Shown piece by piece: positions 1 to 11,959 of a stretch of DNA of 64,000 bases. The translations under genes and the position numbers were made by a program. The stretch comes from Gremmenia infestans (taxonomy: Eukaryota; Ascomycota; Leotiomycetes; Helotiales; Hamatocanthoscyphaceae): positions 1,116,001 through 1,180,000 of the forward strand of contig JAFEVB010000029.1 of the NCBI GenBank assembly GCA_032629725.1, in the 5' to 3' direction. Positions within the stretch are counted from its first letter, which is position 1. Each line of letters begins with the position of its first letter. The notes under the pieces are model-generated. The model saw nothing but the letters and a program-made list of their open reading frames with translations, had not been told where the DNA came from and made no database searches.

Positions 1-648
1 AAATGCACTAGAGAGAATACGGCTAAGAGATTTGGAGAGTCATGTGACTCATAATTATGGATAGATTTAGATAGCTTTCATTTTACAGAGTAAAACTATC
101 AAAGCTATCAAGTGGAAACATCTGGTAGAGAAATAAACTCTCACAGCTTTGTGAGTACGCCATCTCGAAGGGAGTAGATACTGTCACGTGCCATTTAGTA
201 CGTCATACTTAAAACGAAAGAACTGGCCTAGGATTTGATTTTCACATGCTAGGTACCTATCTATGTGGACTCGGAATCTACCAATGAACGGTGAAAGAGA
301 ACAACCAATCATAAGTCTTGGAGATGTCCCCCTAGGCCGCTTTCGGACGTTTCAGCTGGACCAGGAATCTCACGATTGCCAGTTAGTGAGCGCGCCATCT
401 ATGCATCTATACGTAGGTAGGCTTCTACAATATCTTGTACATTTGTTTGTCTAATAATTTCTGAATAACTTCAATTCTAACACTTCTATCTGTACATACA
501 TGTCCGCTGCAACTTTCCAGACATTGTAGTTATTCGCTTCTTCCCTTGCCACCAGGTATGCTAGATTAGATTTCCCTACATTGTTGCGACCCCCCCCCCA
601 ATCGCATCGCATCGCATCGCATCATCACATCGCACCACTTCGCTCGCA
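1..648. other. gene-free left flank and 5' region of the lipase gene
   Basis: I see no supportable gene here. The stretch holds a CACGTG E-box at 185-190. Immediately before the lipase start codon there is a run of ten C at 590-599 followed by a short CATCG-type pentamer repeat at 601-623. Both would lie in the 5' untranslated region or core promoter. The only open frames are short and show no recognisable protein. Confidence 0.6.
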
Positions 649-2838
649 ATGGGAGACAACACCCAGAGTTCGGCGACCACCGTACCAGACCTTCTCACGA
701 CCAATGCTGCCGTGCAATACGCCCACCAAGCCGAGAAGCTGTCCTACGAACACGACCCCAGCGGTAGTGCGACCGCTGTCCAGGCCGAATATGTTACACC
801 TCATGATCCTATAATAATAACGGGCGATGGCGGCAGACTACCTGGGGTTCCGCTGGCAGAGGCTGCGAAACTCAATTCCCTTAAGGAGCAAGTCGATGGG
901 GTGTCAGAGCATGCTATCAAAGGGGAGGCATTGGTAGACACTTCCCCCGGACAGAGGGAGAACTCAGGGACGGAATCGCCCAAACAACATGGCACGATAC
1001 AAAAGTCCCAAGAGGGTTCGTTGCGCAAATCAATGCCACCTTCGCGGACGCACCCTCTCTTCCCACCTCTCCCGCTCTACGGGCCCTCTTCCATAACTCG
1101 AGATATACAATGCATGGTCTTTCGCACATCTTCCTTTTTCCTATCCCTAGCCTTTCTCGGCATTGTTGTTCTGGGCTCGGCATTTACTAGCATACCCCTA
1201 ATGTTCAGACATATTTGGAAGCGTGTAACATTTCGAGACCCGGACGCTTCCCGGCCCTTCAATGAGGAGGAGAAGAACCGGAGAACGATGAGGAAAGAAC
1301 AGGAGAAAGTGTGGAAGAAGGAGAGGTCGAGGCGGAGATCGACTACGAAAATGGATGATGATAACGAGGACGAGGCTGCGCAAGGAGAATTTATACCGAC
1401 GGAAGGGGGAAGGGATCCTCTGATCTGTGATGCTGGGTATTATGCCAGGCGAGTCGGACTGGACGTTCAGGAATTCAAAGTGCAAACTGAAGATGGCTTT
1501 ATCATCACGCTGTGGCATGTCTACAACCCTCAAGAGTTCACACCAATGACCGAGGCTGAACGAGCAGCACGAGGCCCAGACATCTTTATAGATGCAGGAC
1601 CTTCACGCCCTGGTGGCTCTCCGCAGAAACCCAAGTTCCCAATTCTAATGATGCACGGTCTCCTACAATCCTCAGGAGCCTACTGCACCAACGACGATGA
1701 CTCTCTAGCCTTCTACCTCTGCAAAGCGGGCTACGATGTCTGGCTCGGCAATAATCGCTGTGGCTTCAAGCCGGAACACACTCTCCTATCCTATTCCGAC
1801 CCTCGAATGTGGGCTTGGAACATTCGTCAAATGGGTGTCATGGACCTCCCTGCTCTCACATCACGCGTCCTCGCCGAAACAGGCTTCCAGAAACTGGGCC
1901 TCATCGCACATTCTCAAGGCACGACGCAGACCCTCGTCGCACTAGCAAAAGAACAACGTCCAGAACTCGGCGAAAAACTTACTGTCTTCTGCGCCCTAGC
2001 TCCTGCTGCATATGCCGGGCCCTTGATAGGGAAAGCGTATTTCAAATTCATGCGCATCATCTCACCCGCAATGTTTCGTATGGTATTTGGAATCCACGCC
2101 TTCATCCCCTTTATGATGACCATGCACGCCCTGCTACCCGGAAACCTCTACGGAGCAATGGGCTACCGCGTCTTCTCCTTCCTCTTCAACTGGTCTGACG
2201 ACCGCTGGGAACGGGATCTCCGAGACCGCATGTTCCAATTCGCGCCCGTCTACGTATCGGCTGAAAGTATGCGGTGGTGGTTGGGCCGAGAGTGCTTCGC
2301 GAAGCAGAAATGTATTCTTGCGACTAAGGACGAGATCCGGAATGAGGAGCGAGAGGATGAGTTGGAAGACTATTATGCGAATCAGGCGGGCGAGGAACAT
2401 CCTCCGCCGCCTAGGCATTCACATGATAAGGCGAGGCATGAGAGGAGGAAGAAGGGCGCGACGGCTTGGTACAATGAGCAAGTCCCGCCATTTGCGCTGT
2501 GGGTTGCTGGGTCAGACGATCTTGTTGATGGGCGCAGGCTATTAAGGCGTTTTGAGAGGGGCCGCGAACCGCATGTCAGGGTCGTGCATTCCAAGGTTAT
2601 TGAGGAGTATGAACATCTCGATGTTATTTGGGCTATGGATTCTATAGAGCAAGTTGGACGTGAGGTCAGGGATACTCTGTGGAAGACGTGTGATGTGAGA
2701 GACAAGGTTCGAGTTCCAAGGGGCTGTGAGGAGGTCGAGGCGTGGATTGATCCGAAGAATAAACGGAAGGCTAACGATGATATGAACGAGGCCGAGGCGC
2801 AGAGTAGTAGCGCTAGCGAGACAGATCTGGGGACGTAG
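649..2838 (+). CDS. steryl ester hydrolase / acid lipase-like (TGL1/YEH family), 729 aa
   Basis: A single uninterrupted frame encodes an alpha/beta hydrolase of the fungal TGL1/YEH1/YEH2 type, which hydrolyses steryl esters in lipid droplets or at membranes. Residues 1-150 are low-complexity. A hydrophobic segment at about 157-185 should anchor the protein in a membrane. A charged, basic linker follows (about 200-245). The lipase-associated region starts near CDAGYYARRVGLDVQEF. The oxyanion-loop motif MMHGLLQSSGAY is present, and the nucleophile elbow is AHSQG with Ser422, an Ala replacing the usual first Gly. The acid is probably the Asp in AGSDDLVDG and the base the His in YEHLDVIW. A lysine-rich insertion precedes the acid loop. 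The ATG at 649 is preceded by GCA and is the first in frame. YEH-like is likelier than secreted acid lipase because of the N-terminal anchor and the lack of a signal peptide. Confidence 0.88.
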   Translation: MGDNTQSSATTVPDLLTTNAAVQYAHQAEKLSYEHDPSGSATAVQAEYVTPHDPIIITGDGGRLPGVPLAEAAKLNSLKEQVDGVSEHAIKGEALVDTSPGQRENSGTESPKQHGTIQKSQEGSLRKSMPPSRTHPLFPPLPLYGPSSITRDIQCMVFRTSSFFLSLAFLGIVVLGSAFTSIPLMFRHIWKRVTFRDPDASRPFNEEEKNRRTMRKEQEKVWKKERSRRRSTTKMDDDNEDEAAQGEFIPTEGGRDPLICDAGYYARRVGLDVQEFKVQTEDGFIITLWHVYNPQEFTPMTEAERAARGPDIFIDAGPSRPGGSPQKPKFPILMMHGLLQSSGAYCTNDDDSLAFYLCKAGYDVWLGNNRCGFKPEHTLLSYSDPRMWAWNIRQMGVMDLPALTSRVLAETGFQKLGLIAHSQGTTQTLVALAKEQRPELGEKLTVFCALAPAAYAGPLIGKAYFKFMRIISPAMFRMVFGIHAFIPFMMTMHALLPGNLYGAMGYRVFSFLFNWSDDRWERDLRDRMFQFAPVYVSAESMRWWLGRECFAKQKCILATKDEIRNEEREDELEDYYANQAGEEHPPPPRHSHDKARHERRKKGATAWYNEQVPPFALWVAGSDDLVDGRRLLRRFERGREPHVRVVHSKVIEEYEHLDVIWAMDSIEQVGREVRDTLWKTCDVRDKVRVPRGCEEVEAWIDPKNKRKANDDMNEAEAQSSSASETDLGT

Positions 2839-4339
2839 CATAGTCATTTTCCGTTCTGGCGTCTTTGTTGGATTTTTGGATGGAAATACATGCACGAGCA
2901 AGCGGGAGTTGGTAGGGAAAACAAAACATATTCCGTACATGCTATATACAACTTTAAAATAGATATAATAGTCTCATAAGAGATATGCAATAGGAACATA
3001 TCAAGTATTCATCAACTAACTTTTCACTTTTAAATTCTAGACTCTAGAGGTTGACTCTATCTTCACCCGAGTCGGATGCATCACTGAATTGGTATTCCTC
3101 GACTTGCATGCACATAATGTTCACTTCCCTTCCTTTCTCCCTCGTACTTTGTCAATCGCGCTCACTCGACCGCTCTTCTTCTACCCTCCTTTTAGTCGTC
3201 ACGGTGCGGCATTCAATTCACCCACTCTATCCATAAAATCCAAAATCCACCTCACGCACGCACGGCAACCACACTTCTCGCTTACTATACTATGTATACA
3301 GTTACCCCTATTCCTCCCCGTCGCTTTTTCTTTTGACTAGCTAAGTATGAAGATGCGGGTAAATGGAATACGTTGAGAGGAAGAAAATTGTCTGTCCAGG
3401 TTGCTTTTTGGAGTGTAGGATGTCGATTCAGATTTCTACTTGATGATAGAAGTTTAGGTTGAAGCTTCTGATTTTGTAGTAAGAGATTGAGTGACTGTAA
3501 GTGCGAAATTGTCTGTGAGTGCGAGGTTGACAGCAAGTTGAGATTGACAACAAGTATACGAAGTGACGGCAAAAGCATAACATAAGCTACAACTTTGAAT
3601 TCCAACGCTTTAAGATACTGTTATCGTCTTCTGAACTTATTAGGTTAATGAATGTTGCATTAACCACGGACGGCTATTTGAAGGACGTGATGTCAATTAA
3701 GACAGTAATGGCGGGCTATGTACTAGAAGGACTAGACGTTGTTATATGGTAAAGATGGAAGGAATTTTGGATCAAGGAATGGAAAGTTATAGGGAAATAG
3801 AGCTTCGTTTAATAATCCGTGAGTATGGAAGGAAGCAAGGCCGAGGCCTCTGTTCTGCGCTTTGTTGAATATGAGGTGAGGTGGCTCTACACACCCACCT
3901 GCACAGTCAGACAACCGGTGACCCGAGGTGGGAGGCGCTGGTGAATTGTCTTAATCAAGAAGCGCTGCATATGTGTTTGGCATACTATTTAGGGTAGTCT
4001 GGTTGCAACTATCTGATATTATATTCGGAACTTGGCGAATCACTATCTACTTCCCGTTCCTTACTCGATCAATTATATGCTCGGCGGGTCCTCAGCCTTC
4101 TTTTATTATAGCATTTCGCTTCATCTACTTACAAAACTCACTCTACCTCGACGCATTTGCACTTCTCACTTAACCTCTATTGTCCCCCTTTTCTCAAAAG
4201 CACGAACCACACTCCCTCTTCCTTCTAGAGAGTCTGCGGCTGCTTTGGGGAATGAAACAGTAATTCTGGTGTGTATTTTGATTTGAACTGCTTGTTTTGC
4301 TTCTTTGTAGTGTTTATTACTAGTTAATTATTTCGCTCG
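2839..4339. other. gene-free interval between convergent genes
   Basis: This 1.5-kb interval lies between the 3' ends of the lipase (+) and the NLR (-). It contains pyrimidine-rich tracts around 3120-3340 but no frame with a recognisable protein or plausible splice structure. It probably holds both 3' untranslated regions. Confidence 0.55.
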
Positions 4340-7300
4340 CTATACTAATACTGTCAATTTACTTTGTTTATTCTCCATAAACTCAGTCGCGAGGAGTCCT
4401 CTTCTTACAACTGCGACCTCATCGTCCTTCACGAGTAATACATCTCCACTCTTTGTCACCTTGATGCTCAGGCCCAAGTCCTTCCTCGTACTAAGCCAAT
4501 CAGCAGGAAAGAAAAAATGCCGAGCGAAACTGTTCGATTTGGCAGCCTCTATATCGGCAGTACAGACCCATTGGCTGCCATGTAGAAATACCAAGCGCTC
4601 TGACTGCCCGGACTGGGCAGACGTATTGCCGATGAGAATTTCAACGTCTTCGGATAAAGCACAGTAAGATGGGACTGGGACCGCAGAAGTGGACTCGGGA
4701 GTAAAGTCAGATGTACTCCAGAGTACAAGCTTTGATTTTGAATTGGGCTGATTGGGCTCGGTGAACATGGTAGCGAGGGCCGTGCCATTAAAGCAAGGAG
4801 TAATTGATTGAATGGAGAGCTCAGGTATGATTTTCCCGTCTAGGTCTATTCCTGCATCTCTCGTAAGCCTTTGTAATGTCTGCCAGTGGTGGATATGGGC
4901 CTTGTGGTGCGTTATGAGAATAAGCTGATCGAGATTATTTGGATGATTCGTCCATTGGTACGGCTCACGGTTTTCGTGATTAATAGTGGCTAACAGCTTA
5001 TTACCATCCGGAGATATTGACCAGAGCATGTCACAATTGGCTGAGCAAATAAGAATGCGTTGTAATCCCGGTTGACAAACAACTTGTCCGACCGCCACAT
5101 GCGCTCGATAATCGAACAGGACCTGCGTCGCTAAAATAGAACGGTTTTGACGTTTCAATGTGTGGATCATGATCCTGCTAGATGAATCAACACTGATGAG
5201 TGCGTGGCTTTGGTCTTCAAAATGGAGAAAAACAATGGAAACTCCATGGGCATGGCTGAAAATCTCTCCAGCCGGCAGGCCGGAATCAATATCGTAGACA
5301 TGAACGGAACCGTCTTCTTTGCCGACAAAGAACACGCCATTACTATCGTCACATGCTATTGACGTGATCAAGTTGACATTTTCAGATGGCTCTGAAGTGA
5401 CTCCTTTTGGCACTGTTGGGACTGCCGCATTGCCTCCCAATTGCTTTTGCGAATTCTCTTTCACCAAATCCGTCAAGTCCCAAACACGGCACCGGGATCC
5501 CCTAATGTCAAGCAGACGCAGGCCATCTCTGCTGAACACTAGCCCCTGAATTCCTGGCTCAACCGAGCTCATTCGATAAATCAATTGTAATGTCTCCAAG
5601 TTGAAAAGTTGTACCGTTCCTGCTGGATCGGCCGTTGCTAGCATACAGCCGTCGGGCGAACAGGCAAGAATATGGGCGAATGCCACAATCCGCTTTTTGG
5701 CCTCGCCAGTGGAGGTATCAAAGAGTACCAACTCGCCGTCTGTGTACGCACATGCAAGTAGGTGAGCATTGGACGCATTGCCAAAGACCAGGCACCGTAC
5801 TCCAGATGAGCCATATGGCCTTCCTAAGCTTTCCGCGGTTATGCCAGACTCCCTGCTATAAAGAGCTAGAAGCTCATCTGTAGAAAGACACCATAACAAA
5901 ATATCTTGTCCTTTGTATATGATCGCCAAAATTCCCGAGTCAGTTCCAAATGCAGCGTTAATTGGACGCCGATGAAGTTGAATTGTCATGCTTTCTAGGC
6001 CGCGGGTCCAATCAACTGCCTCTGGTGGACCTCCAATGTCGAGATCCCAATAGTTTAAGCGATGATCCTTCAGAGCTCCGAGGAGAAGTCGGTCTTCATC
6101 GTCAAGAGCGAGTGCCATACATTGTTGAGGTGCTTGGAACACATGGAGTAGGGACTTAGACTCAAGGTCCCATACGCGGATAAATTTTGAGCCTCCTGAA
6201 ACAAGTATATTCCTGACTTCGCCAAATACCAAGAGCCTCACAGGCTCGCTATGTTCGAGAGTAGCAATCTTTTGACAAGTTGTTTGTTTGAATAGAAATA
6301 TTTTACCACTGAAACATCCAACTGAGAATTGCGTCTTAGAACATGCCAGACTTGAGTATTGCTCAAGCATGTCAACGACAACAGCCAAGCAATCGTCCCA
6401 CGTCTGGGATCGTAGTCCCCGGACGGTGATACTACGAGCCGAGGACCCGAATCGCTTTCGTAGAGCAGTTGCGGATGGGAAAAACGGCGGAATGAGATGA
6501 AAAATGGAGGCAGGGTATGCTTTGAGGTCTTTTCCAAATTGCATTACTAGTCGTACCAGATCAGTAGCCCAGGAGCTTAGCAATGCTATATCGTCAGATG
6601 TCGGCGAAATATGTTCGGGACTTTCTTGAAGAAATGTGCCAATAGCTTTGCCTGCTTCTATCAACCGTTCTTGATCAGAATGCTTTGCAATATATTCAAT
6701 CCAATGAAGGACGTTAGGGGATTTAAAGAATCCTGCCAGGCTGAGTATAACATCTCGATCCATCGAAGATGCGTGCGATATATGTTCACTCAAATGATTA
6801 GAGGCATAGTTAACAAAAGCAGAGCCTTCTCTAAACATGTTATTGCTGGATCTCCGGTGCCTAGGGCCCTTCATTGGGCTATTTAGGTATTTCAAACCGG
6901 TCAATAGTATGCGACGGTGTCCTTCTTTTTCATTGATTGCAAACTCCGAATCTGTGCCGCTGTCAAGAAGGAATTGCCGGGCCGTCAGATGAGTCATCTG
7001 TACTTGGTCGTTCGCATCTATGTAGACCAATTGTCCACAACATGATCGTATCGAGCTTTCAAGGCCGTCAATTGATACCTTGAGATCCAACTGAAGAGCC
7101 TCGTGAAGCTCCGGAATCTTCAGCGGACGGGTAGAGCACACTGTCCATATAAGGATGGCTTTGGCGAGCTCCTTTCCGTACGAGGCATTTGACATGATGA
7201 CCAGTATCCGTGCATACAATTCGTTCATGTTCGTGGGAACCTCGTCCAGGATTCTTTGCTTGTCGGCAGATGTGTGTACATTCCTAAGCTCCTGAACAAC

Positions 7301-9197
7301 TAAGCTCACCCACAAGAAACATCCTCTCGACTTCTCCAGGATCTGTCCCACAATGGATTGCTGATAATTTTCACCAACGGAAGGGAGAGCATCCATATTT
7401 GCGCGAAGATACATCGTAATGTCAGACTTGCTATCCTGTTCAAGAATGCCTTCGAAGAAGACGGTAACTTTGGACTCTCCTAACTTCTGACGAGACTCAA
7501 AGCGATTCCGAGAAGTTATCAAAATATGTACGGAAGATACCTCGGCCGATTTCATAAGCAAAGATATGATTTCTGCTTCATCATTGCATTCATCCAAAGC
7601 ATCAACCACCCAGTAGTGAACGTATTCGAAGGGTATTTTGAAAATGCCCTCCAAAAACAGTTTGCGCCATATATTACGATAGTCGGTCTTTAAAAGGTCG
7701 CCTTTCTCAAGGATTTGAAGACAGGTGCTCATGATCCTCTCGTCAGAGTTAGCCATCTGCCACGCCATGCATAGCAAAAATGAGGTGACATTCGCTTTCT
7801 CTTTTGTGTCATACCGGAAGAAGTAGAAACTGCATCTCCTTTCGAGTTTTCGAAGGTGTGCAATAACCTTCCCACTCAAGATAGTTTTACCCGTGGCTGG
7901 CTTCGCGACGATTGAATAAATCGGCGAATTGGCATAGTGGATCCATTCCTGAAAGTTCTCCTTCCTGATCAACCACTCAACAGAACCATCCATTCGGTGA
8001 CTGTCCGCACTCATAAAATCGTCCTCCGGTGCGTCGGATACACCTAACAAACTGTCGAGCAGCCGCCGTCTCTCCTTGCCAATTTTCCCACTAGTTGACG
8101 CAAAGCGGTCCCTTATAATAGCTAAGACTGAAGCAAGCGCATTTCTGACTGTTAGGTAGTTTGGATCGCTTCGAGAAACGTACTTGCAAACATTGCGATG
8201 GTCAGCATTCAGGTACGCTCTACGTTCATTTGCGTGTCCCATTGTTGCTAGGTCTCTCTCCACAACAAGGCTCTTTCTGATAGCAAAGCTAGTAGGAAGG
8301 GTCTCGTAGAAGGAATATAAGAGGAGATCTTGGCAGCGTTCCGGAAATTCGTCGTTGATCAAACGAATCGTTTCCGAATCACGATTGAGATCTGTGACGT
8401 AAGGCCTTTGTCCACCCATTAAACTGAGAAGCTTCGAAAGGACTTGAGCTACATCTGACCCTCGATGAGGTGTGGCCAAGAATAGTACACCCTGGATTCG
8501 GGCTGCTAGCGATGCATATTCCTGCCTTGCTTTCGCGGATAGATATGCTCGTTTTATAACAAGACCACCCATGCTATGACCAACCAACACGATAGGGACC
8601 TAGTGTGAAATGAGCAATTGATTTTCAATGTATAAACAACATCGAGACAAAAATGCAAAATGCTTCTTGCACCAACATACTTTTGCGATGATGGTGTGCG
8701 AGGTAGAGCAATTGGAAACAGACATTGTGGTATAAACATCCGAAGCTGCAACTGAGCATACCTAAGAGAAATGGACGTGCCTTTGTATCCCTCGGGATAG
8801 ATGGACAATCAAGGATAGCGTTGAGTAGCGCATTTGCGAAATCGTGAATGCCAAGAATGCTCTTTTTCCCCCAATCTGAGTCATAACCAAAACTATGGAT
8901 TCTGACATCTGTTAAAGCCTCGTCGTTCGGTAACCACTCCTGTGGCCAGTACAGTGACGGGTCACCTGATTTCGTCCATGTCTTTCGTGATCCTCCCCCA
9001 AGACCGTGCACGAAGATTAAATCGATGTTTGCGAGGTTGCTTGGTGGGACGGATAGGGTATTCAATCCAAAAGGTCCTATTTTGTCCTCTGCATCTGGGA
9101 CAGGATTCGAAATCTTACTTCCTCCAGGGAGCCAACTTCGTGTGGAAGACAGAAAGGAACGACTATTAGAGGCCGATGAATGCAACTTAAAATCCAT
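4340..9197 (-). CDS. NLR-like STAND protein: alpha/beta-hydrolase (SesB-like) - NACHT - WD40 repeats
   Basis: Two coding exons give about 1558 residues. Exon 1 runs from the ATG at 9197 to 8781 and carries the oxyanion motif FVHGLGGGSRKTW. Exon 2 runs from 8599 to 4340 and opens with the nucleophile elbow GHSMGG (Ser near residue 147). This is the SesB-like serine-esterase domain found at the N terminus of fungal NLRs. The NACHT domain has a Walker A AKPATGKT near residue 370, a Walker B VVDALDE and a sensor-like ILITSR. The C-terminal half (from about residue 880) is a WD40-type propeller with repeats such as SGGSKFIRVWDLE and LNYWDLD. Family knowledge suggests a cytosolic sensor that oligomerises on ligand binding and releases hydrolase activity. 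The intron that joins in phase and keeps CPSIPRDTK next to VPIVLVGHS is GC-AG (8780-8600). A GT donor at 8761 is out of phase. The repeats are diverged, not near-identical, so this is not one of the high-identity WD40 arrays. Confidence 0.88.
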
Positions 9198-10250
9198 CGC
9201 CAAAAGTGCACACGAGATGTTTGTCGCTGTCGCGATATCCGGGAGACCCAGCACTGGTACGGTAAGTACAAAACGTGAAGTGAGTATGAGTTGTAGGTGA
9301 AGCCGACAATAATGTTGTCCGGATTTTCCGCCTCGGGCGTAGGCGTAGGCGTACTGTACTGTACTGTCTGTTTTACCCCCTCCCCTCTCCCCTCCCCCAT
9401 CCCTTTCCTTGGCGTGGCTATCGAGTCCCACTATTGTGCACTGAGCTGAAGATGGCGCTTCCGGTCATCGATTCGTCCCGAGCCGCCCGTAGGCTGGATC
9501 AGAGGATCAAATGGGAGGGTTGTATGAATGTATCTTAGTGGTTGAAACGGCCCACCAGCATCTTTCGTACTCGCATTTCTTTTTTGAAGTCTGACTGTCC
9601 CACTGTCCCACTGTTTTTACTCGATATTTCTATACTCAGCGCCACTTAAAGATCTCAGATCTAACGACTACAGGGCTCCTAAGAGTTCTGAGCTTATATT
9701 TCTCACTTTAAAACTCGTAGATTTTAGCACCTACGCTAGGGTAAAGAGCTAGTTAGACATATGCTGAGTAGTGGATTTATAGTGGGACGGACAGACTTAC
9801 GGAGTAAAAAAAGGCGAGTAAAAGGATACTCCGTAAGCAAATAGATGGCGTGGAATGTGTGAAACACCAACACGGGCAAGAAATGGCGGGATGTGGTAGG
9901 TGCCACATATATTCTTTGCCGCCAGCTTATCAATGCCTGCAAGCCACATTTACGCAGACCTTGTTGCATAATTCAACTCAGCCTAACTCAACTTTTGCCA
10001 TATACTGTATTCTTGGACTTGGTGAGAAGTGTGTACACGACCATATACCATATTTAATGGTAAAGTAAGAGTAACCCTAGCACTTTAGCGTGAAAATCTA
10101 CCTCAGCTCTAACAGCTTACGATTCCTTTACTAAGGAACCCAGCGCCCTTCGTTATTTGCCTCCACTTATCAACCTCACTTCCTGGCACTTTCTGGATTG
10201 GTACTGAATACTACAGCTGTTGTAGATCTACTCTTTGTACTTCTACAGAT
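9198..10250. other. gene-free intergenic region
   Basis: This is the region upstream of the NLR (-) and of the fructosamine-kinase remnant (+), so it should hold both promoters. A run of C/T-rich and GTA-type short repeats lies at 9340-9400. No coding signal is visible. Confidence 0.5.
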
Positions 10251-11527
10251 ATGGCAAACCCTATGGAGGCCTTGCATGTGATGACTCCCGCAGAATGGGG
10301 TAAGCCAATCGATGCCTTTGAAAAATGGATTCAGTTCGTCGATGAAAATGTCAAAGCAAGTAAGTTCAGAACTAGGAAATTTGATGGATGGATCTGTTTA
10401 ACAAAGATATAATTTCCGTCGAGTACTAAGATCGAGAGCATTTGTCCTCATGGCGCTAGCTATTGGACCAGGACTGCTGAGATTTGGACTCCAATTACTG
10501 ATGGTACATCGCGTTCTTACTTTCTCAAGGTACGTTTTCCAGGCCAATTGCAAATCAGAATTATAATTAATATAAATAATCATTCTAGGTATCTCAAGGT
10601 GATGACGGGAAAGGTATGGTTCTTGGCGAGTTCGCCTCAATGCAGACTTTATATCAAACTTTGCCCAAGTTTGTACCCGAACCAATTGGGACTGGCACAT
10701 ATGCATCTGCTCCAGATATCCATTTCTTCTGCTGCGAGCTGATAAAAATGACGGATGAAATTCCTGAAATCCAAGCTTTTGCCTCAATGCCTATTATCAT
10801 TCAATGAAGTGGTCCATGAAAAATCCCATGGCGTCGATGAGGAAATGCAAAAGCTTTGTCAAGGTATTCTCGACAAGGTCATCCCCTGGTTGCTGCGGCC
10901 GGTCGAGACTGGAGGCCGCCAAATACAACCTCGTCTCATTCATGGTGACCTTTGGGCTGGTGACACGTCATGGAATATTGACACCAACACGCCAGTTATC
11001 TATGATGCAGCAGCTTTGTATGCTCATAACGAAAGTAAGTCTGACATCGATACCCAAAGGAATAAATTTGGGGACTTGATGGCTGGATCCTGATCAAATG
11101 CAGTGGAGATGGCCGCTTGGTACCAATACGTCACTTGATTGGGAATCAGTATATGAAGGCCTGATTGCATACTTCCCCGTCTTTGCACCCGAGGAGGATC
11201 AAGATGCTCCTAATATGCTTTACTAATTGTAAGATATTCGATCACGCTGCAGTCTCACCTACTGACTTTGAGCAAGCCGTTGGGATCTGAAAAGCTCAGC
11301 TTTATTTTCTGGTAACCTGAGATACCGAAACATGTAAATACAGAGTTCATACTCCCATCACTGAGTAGTTATAACGATATAACAGGGCCAAGGAGACAAT
11401 GAAGATCTTGATTGCTAAGTTCCCAAGTGGTTATGAAGAATGGGCGAAGGAGAAAGGAGAAGAGCCCGTTCACCGAGTCATGCCTCCTACAAATATAGGC
11501 CTGGAATTAAAAGAAAGGCCAGTGTAA
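10251..11527 (+). pseudogene. fructosamine/ketosamine-3-kinase remnant, internally deleted and frameshifted
   Basis: The family is fructosamine kinase (PF03881-type), which phosphorylates glycated amines for deglycation. Recognisable blocks, in order: an N-terminal block from the ATG at 10251; HGASYWTRTAEIWT (10431-10529); VSQGDDGKGMVLGEF (10589-10790); EKSHGVDEEM; LIHGDLWAGD and VIYDAAALYAHNE (10790-11034); a block after 11102; SGNLRYRNM; and a C terminus ending at 11525-11527. Around 10790 the frame jumps without any intron, from IQAFASMP to a frame reading FNEVVHEKSHG. The stretch normally between these blocks in the family is missing. A stop after NMLY (about 11224) and another shift before SGNLRYRNM follow. 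The first exon junction (10359/10431) is also out of phase. The splice-like sites are still visible, so the decay looks recent. Assembly error is unlikely to explain several separate lesions. Confidence 0.8.
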
Positions 11528-11959
11528 TAGAAGCAGTAAACAATTATTTAGCTTTAATATTTCATACTTTCCACGAATAAGATAAAGGTCCGCTCTACTA
11601 GATATACCTAGATATACCTAGATACAAATTATACTATGGTATCATAAATACGGTAGATATTAGTAACTCGCTTTGTAAATAGACATATTGATATAATTCA
11701 ATTATTATTATAAAAACTTTACATGCGGCCCTACCAAGGCCATCATATGAGAGGACCAGGGTCCAACGTAGGGGCTAGAGTCATTTACACCCAATTACCT
11801 ACATACTCGTACCCCGCAGCTCAACCCAATGGGCCCACACCTAAAAACGAAACGTGAGATCTTGCGCCACTCTCATAATTACTATTTCGCTCGACTCCCT
11901 TTATCCACAAACATATCAGTTGAGCCCCACGGAAGTAACTCAAGCCCAAATCCCCAACA
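11528..11959. other. AT-rich intergenic stretch
   Basis: The interval is AT-rich, with a short tandem repeat of a GATATACCTA unit at 11601-11624. The last ~200 bases are the promoter and 5' region of the histidine-phosphatase gene. No gene is seen. Confidence 0.5.

Noticed and set aside
3285..3605. Minus-strand open frame in the 2.8-4.3 kb interval
   Set aside because: Leu/Ser-rich low-complexity translation of a simple-sequence region with no family resemblance.
8554..8808. Alternative frame through the NLR intron
   Set aside because: It reads through the presumed intron but breaks the hydrolase motif order; the in-phase join of exon 1 to VPIVLVGHS explains the family pattern better.
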